From contig NC_079905.1 in NCBI RefSeq assembly GCF_024868665.1, forward strand, positions 7,418,379-7,482,378: a DNA stretch of 64,000 bases, given 5' to 3'. The notes under the pieces are model-generated. The model saw only the letters and a list, made by a program, of their open reading frames with translations. It had not been told where the DNA came from and searched no databases. The stretch is from Triplophysa rosa. Its lineage: Eukaryota; Chordata; Actinopteri; Cypriniformes; Nemacheilidae. Positions 58,661 to 64,000 of this stretch are shown here, one piece after another (position 1 is the stretch's first letter; each line of letters starts with the position of its first letter). Position numbers and translations under genes: made by a program.

Positions 58661-60894
58661 AGGGTGTGATGAACAGATGAGACCAGGAGAGGAAAGGCGA
58701 GGATACGGAGAGCGGCTCCGTGGCAACCAGGTCAGCTTGATGAATGCACGTGTCTCGCGGGGGGACGGGGATGCGGAGTTCTTTGTCTCATCGGCTACAA
58801 ACACAATTTGGGATTTGTAGGATAATTTACTAACATGAGGGTGGACGTGTCTTCGATGTCCTTTCGCAGCTGCAAGGACAGAAGCTATTGTTCATAGTGT
58901 TGGCGCTGTAGATGATGATGATTCAAAGGTTTTTTTGCAGAACTGTGGCACGGGTGTGAACCGCAGGGAGCATGCATATCCAGAAAGGGTGATGGTCATA
59001 AGCGGGGATGTTTCTATTGTTGCTTATTTCAGCATTCCCTTGGATACCTAACAAATACAATAGAGCATATTAAGAAATACAAGACAGCATAAAAACAAGA
59101 CAGTTACTCAATAGTCTGGCATTAACTAAACATGCACCCTAAGTACACTGATGTATAATATAATTTATAATAATTCGTCAGTAGACAAACACAGAATTTA
59201 TCTACTGTTGCATTACTTTCTATGTGAAAAAGTGCACCATGTACACATTATTTAAGTACACATCCATAATGTATTAAAGTGCACTATTGTCACATATTAA
59301 TGTTGTACTGCTATGCATGGTGTCTCAACAACACAGTTGTAAATGTAAGCACAAAATTAGTGCATGAAAATAGTGCACTTTAAAAGCATTCTAGTGTACT
59401 TTTTATTAGTTATCTGTTTTATGCTGCAAAAACATATAAAAAAACACAAATGCAAAAAGAGACAAATTAAAAATCTATATTTTTTGCATAAAGTTAATAG
59501 TGTTCAGAAGTGCATAAAGATTTTGTGCTGGTTTTAAAAAATTGCAATATTAACTGTAACCAAAACAGATATCCATTGAATAAAGAAACCGAATGAAGAC
59601 CCACAATGAACAGCAAAGGAACAGATTTACATTTCAGCAATCCGAGCGACCGGTTGCACTTTCTGTGAGAGAGAATGTCGTGCTGTTCCGCAGAAACCCC
59701 AGGTTTATCAGATACTCTCTTATCTTCCGCCTCCAGAGAAACATTAGCATTGTACTTGGTACTACTGTTTGCCATATTCACTCGATAACATCAACATGAA
59801 TGCAATTTTATCACACAGTGGTGGCATTTTACATTAAACTCTTCTGGAGGTGGGACAGCCAGAAGTTTGTCCATAGCAGATGTGCAGAAGTTCTTTGATT
59901 TTACGCCGGTTCATCAGGCCGAGAATAAAGTCGCTAGCGTGTGTGTGTTTGCAAGTATGTGCGGGAGCGTTAACGTGTACGACGGAGGTTTTCTTTTATT
60001 CTGCTTGATTGAGGTGGTGACGGGACCCGCAGATTTTGTGATGGACACCACAGGGGCAGATTTTCAGTGTGCATGCATATGTGTGTACGCGTGATGACAG
60101 TGAAAGAGATATAGAGGCATATAGCAGTAATGGAGTTTACACAGGGAGTGTATCGCAAGGACAGATGCCATGGTGGGAATGTGAAAAAGCTCATTTTCGT
60201 GGCCCCCTGAGAACACATACTCTTAAAAGCAACACTGGGAAGTTTCCCAACACTGGGAAGGAAAACTGGACTCACTTTCAAACACTTCTCAAACATCAAC
60301 AACCAAAACCTGTTTCAAAAAGGCTTTCGTATCCCTTCACAACAAGTTTGGAGCTCCTCGTGACATCACTTCCTACAGGAAGCAGCTATAACAGCAAGCA
60401 GCACAAGCCATCGTTCACACACCACACTGAACAATTTCAAAATCTTGGGGTGAAATATGACCTGGATATTTCTTTTGTGAGATTCTTGTGGGATATCCTT
60501 AAGATTTGAAACCTCAGCTTGTAAGCTTTAAGCCTGTATTATCCAAGGTCATGGGTTCGGTTCATTGGGATTCGCTTGGGTTTGAATCATGATTCAAGCC
60601 TTGAAATTCTGAAAAGGGCAGCCCAAACTGGTTTTAATATCAGTCTTTCATCAAGACGGAGAGCTAAACAACAGACCGGCTCACATGGGGCTGAACCTGC
60701 AGCGTTATTGATGTTGGGAAAGGGTGCTGATTACTGCAGGGTCTCCTAAGCCTCATTGAGAACACGCAGCACATGTAACACACACACACACGATACATCT
60801 GGGAGGCAAACGCATCTGACATAAGGGAGCTAGAAAGAAAATAGTGTACATGAACCCACATGTGTTTACTTACAGTAGCATTAGCAAATCTTTA
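58661..60894. other. non-coding DNA, nothing recognised
   Basis: No gene is recognised. A short (CA) run occurs at 60778-60791. The 146-residue frame at 60069-60509 has no family resemblance. Confidence 0.35.
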
Positions 60895-61211
60895 TACATT
60901 TCTTTGTTCTGATCAACACATAGAATGATATTTGGGAGAATGTTTGTAACCAAACAGTTCTTGGCCACCATTGACTACCATAAAATGTCTTTGTTCTGTT
61001 GAACACAAAAGAAGTTATTTTGAAGAATGTAGGAAAGCAAACCGTTCTGGTGCACTTTTGACTACCATTGTAATGTTTCCTACTATGGTGGCCAAGAACA
61101 GTTTGAACATTCTTCCAAATATCTTTCTCTGTGAAAGAAGTTTATACAGATTTGGAACTTGAGGGTGCGTAAATGACAGAATTTACATTTTTAGGTGAAC
61201 TGTCCCTTTAA
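60895..61211. mobile_element. TTAA-family MITE, left end eroded
   Basis: The right arm is intact: GGTGCGTAAATGACAGAATT, TTTTTAGGTGAACTGTCCCT, then TTAA at 61208-61211. Inner inverted blocks are AACCAAACAGTTCTTGGCCA and TGGTGGCCAAGAACAGTTTG. The left terminal sequence is missing. Confidence 0.8.
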
Positions 61212-63342
61212 AACAGCTGAGCCTCCAATGAGAAGACATATTAGAACAGAATGATTGTAATACACACCTCAACTCTAGACAAATGCCTTCAGCAACATTT
61301 TATGAATGCATTTGTTATTAAAATGAATGTTTATTCAAATTATTTTTAAAATACTAATGTCCCAAAATGTTCTAAATAAGACATAAACATTCCATGTGCC
61401 TAAATTAAAAGGAAAACTAGATTTACTAAAAAAAAGACAAATCGCAGATAAAACCAGCATGCGCAAATACATTTAACTGCAAACAGCTATACAACAGTAT
61501 CAACGTTTCGGCATGAACACACACTTCTCATACAGACCTAAATTGAAAAGTAAACTAATAGCAGAATGAATAAATGTAAACAGTCAAGGTAAACACACCA
61601 AGCGGCAACACACAGGGTCACAAACAATTACAGATAGAGCCATACAATAATAAGAACACTGCAATATGAACAAACACACACAAAGGTGCTCCCTCTGATT
61701 AGAACGAGCCAACCCCAAACAATGTGTAAAGACTGTGTTTACAGCAAATAAATGGGCTTGTGCATAAGGCACATGAAGGCTGGTTTCTCGCAGTTCCGAT
61801 GACCTTTCATGCAGAATAAATCATAAAACCGGCACGGAGATGTGGATATGGGGGGAAGGGACACATGCAAGCTGATGTCCCACATAACTCATCTCGGCGC
61901 TGAGATATCAGAGCACAGCCTTCAAACATGATGTACCTTCAACATCCAACCAAATAAACACTGACCTTCACTCAATGACCTTCACATTGCTGCAGGTCGC
62001 AGATGAGCGGTTAAAGGAACAGTTCACCTAAAATGAGAATGAAAAAAAGAGACAATAGTGCGTTAAAACGGCATGCTCGTGCAAATCTTTCACAACGTCA
62101 AATGCTAGTCTCATTTTTAAATTTACAGTTAGCAGCAAGGCGGGAAAAGAGGTTGAGACTGATATGTCCCCTGGGTGAGCTCCAGTAATATTCCCGCTGT
62201 TGAATATTGCTTTAAATGGACAGAACATAGGATGGCTTAAGGCCTCACATGGGTGCATCTTTATAAAATATCCAAACATTTCCACTGCCCTGCTGATGCT
62301 GGCTTGCTCTGAGCATGCTTATCAGTTTCTCAATGTGGTCCTTAGATCTTCATTCATAACAAAATGGAATAAGAGCCTCTCTCATTTCTAGTAGTTTGAT
62401 GGTAATGTTTGTGATTTTATTATCTATATGGGCTTTTTATACGATATAAACAGAACAGACTTACGACATTTCATGACCAGCCCTCCTGTACTCTCTCTTA
62501 CCTTTCTACAGTAACTTACAAATGCACGTGTGTACTGTACACTTAAGCTCCCTACACATTTAAAGAGACACTTAGTCTCAGACGCTACGCAGGGCAATTT
62601 GTAAAGAGTGAAATGGCTTATTAGTGCTTGTCCATGATCACCTGATTTATTCTCTTGTTGGGTGAACCCGCTCTCATTGATTTACACTGCCTGCAAATTA
62701 CACCATGTCTTTATTATGAAGATCCAATCCACAGGCTCATCGGGCAGATATAAAGAGGCCTAAAACAAGATATAAAATTACAGTTCGCTGACATGTCTAA
62801 CAAGAATAACTACACGCTGTGTATTAATCTTCAAACTACGCCCATCACAGTAAATGTTTACTACCGGAGAGGCGAATTGCCCTCATTTGTCGAGTGCTGC
62901 TTTGAAATACTTCATTTTGTGACATTTAAGTAGCACAGTGTTAACATTAGACTTGTTACTACGTCAGGTATGCTAAACATTCCAGACAGTTTATTCACCA
63001 TGCATTAATACCGAGTGTTTTATATGGGGCTGGCTCGCAGTGGACAACATGTGAACCAGTACGCTATGTGACAGTTCAGGACTTTTCACAGAGCACAGAA
63101 ATCTTAATATTGACAGACACTGAAGTCACCATGAAATGCTGTTTGTATTTTTTATGCAATTTTTCATAGTGAAGCAGGACATTCAGAAAAAAGCGTAGGA
63201 GCTTTGTTGACCTAAAATTGAACCGTGGGTAATACAACATGAAAGATTTGTTTTATTTGGAATAATGTTCACAAATAAATCATTCACAAAAATACCAGAA
63301 ATGTGCATTTAAGTAAACAGTGGGAATTTTCACATTGGCTTC
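61212..63342. other. non-coding DNA with one MITE end
   Basis: No gene is recognised. TTAAAGGAACAGTTCACCTA at 62011-62030 is a single terminal fragment of the TTAA family with no partner arm. The 62620-62900 segment is repeat-free and might be conserved. Confidence 0.35.
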
Positions 63343-63570
63343 AAAGGTATAGTTCACCCAAACATTTTAATTCTGTCAGTCATCAACCATATGACTGACT
63401 TGACACTTTCTTCTGTGAAATGTCTCAGTGTTTTTGTCCACACATTAGAAGTCAATGGGGGCCATGTTGTCTGTTCTTCAAAAAATCCTCTGCGTTGTGT
63501 AGAAAAAGGTCATTTTAGGGCTGAGTAAATTAAAGATTTTAACTATTTAGATGTTACTATCCCTTTAAAC
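63343..63570. mobile_element. TTAA-family foldback MITE, decayed
   Basis: The left AAAGGTATAGTTCACCCAAA is mirrored only weakly by the right AACTATTTAGATGTTACTATC then CCTTTAA. The inner CACACATTAGAAGTCAATGG and GTTCTTCAAAAAATCCTC match the family. It has more mutations than the copy at 42643. Confidence 0.65.
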
Positions 63571-64000
63571 ACACAAAATGTAGTATCCCAATACTCTTCT
63601 GTTTTCTTTCGACAGTATTGGCCAAGTTGATCGCTGTAATCTTATGCATGTTTGTGTATGCAGGTGCATTATCTTCAGAGCACACCACTCAATGACTAAG
63701 GTCACGGCCCATTGATGGCAACATGTGCAGTTAAAGAGCGCCCTCTATAGGTCACTCTATTATTATCAGCCTGTTAGAGGCCACCCAGCCATCATCTCCC
63801 TAAATTGAAAAACGGTCACACAACTCCTGTATTCAGTCATGCGTCTCTCTATCCAACGCGCTAAAAGCGTTACACGCACAATCCTGAGCATGTACTATAG
63901 TAAATCATATCACAGAATTAAGATTTAAGCCATCACCCAAAATGTTTTCCTTCTGAGCAACCCAGTGCTGATCAGATTGCAATCCACTCACCACACAATA
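63571..64000. other. non-coding DNA to window end
   Basis: No gene, repeat terminus or RNA is recognised. Confidence 0.4.

Noticed and set aside
60069..60509. 146-residue open frame on the plus strand
   Set aside because: No domain or family resemblance; its start lies in low-complexity GTGTG-rich DNA.

Overview
The window looks like nuclear DNA from a teleost fish, probably a cyprinid or close relative. The basis is repeat content: a DANA/mermaid-like tRNA SINE, a Tc1 element of the IR/DR type, hAT and TTAA-type miniature elements, (CA)n microsatellites, and spliced rather than operon-like coding remnants. I recognise no intact host protein-coding gene, rRNA, functional tRNA or CRISPR array. 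The only convincing protein homology is in decayed transposon genes. The species call is an inference from repeat types, not a database match.

Layout. 1-7.2 kb: mostly unique DNA with a solo LTR nested in a miniature DNA transposon (677-1440), a second miniature element and two microsatellites. 7.2-20.7 kb: a dense transposon block. It holds a 480-bp hAT miniature element with a perfect 8-bp target duplication, a 3.07-kb hAT element with a perfect 8-bp duplication and a broken intron-containing ZMYM1-like transposase, a zinc-finger/RecQ-helicase remnant pair, a SINE, a doubly deleted Tc1 element, and a candidate 4.8-kb CACTA-like element. 20.7-31.7 kb: mainly unique DNA with scattered miniature elements and a 194-bp tandem duplication. 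31.7-35.8 kb: an array of interferon-response-like motifs followed by a run of foldback elements. 35.8-64 kb: long non-coding DNA with two copies of one young SINE, each nested inside a different DNA transposon, and several balanced-composition, TAAT-rich blocks that read like conserved non-coding regulatory sequence. The whole window could be a gene desert or a very large intron.

How the parts relate. The elements do not form a pathway; they record layered insertions. The best-supported observations are target-site duplications and nesting that can be read directly: an LTR inside a MITE, SINEs inside a mariner-like MITE and inside a 7-bp-duplication element, and Tc1 inside an AT-rich tandem repeat. 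I did not find a convincing undescribed biological system. The least explained items are the 40890-42126 element with long inverted ends and an apparent 7-bp duplication, the splice-signal-rich interior of the 15911-20721 element, and the ISRE-like array at 31769-31815.
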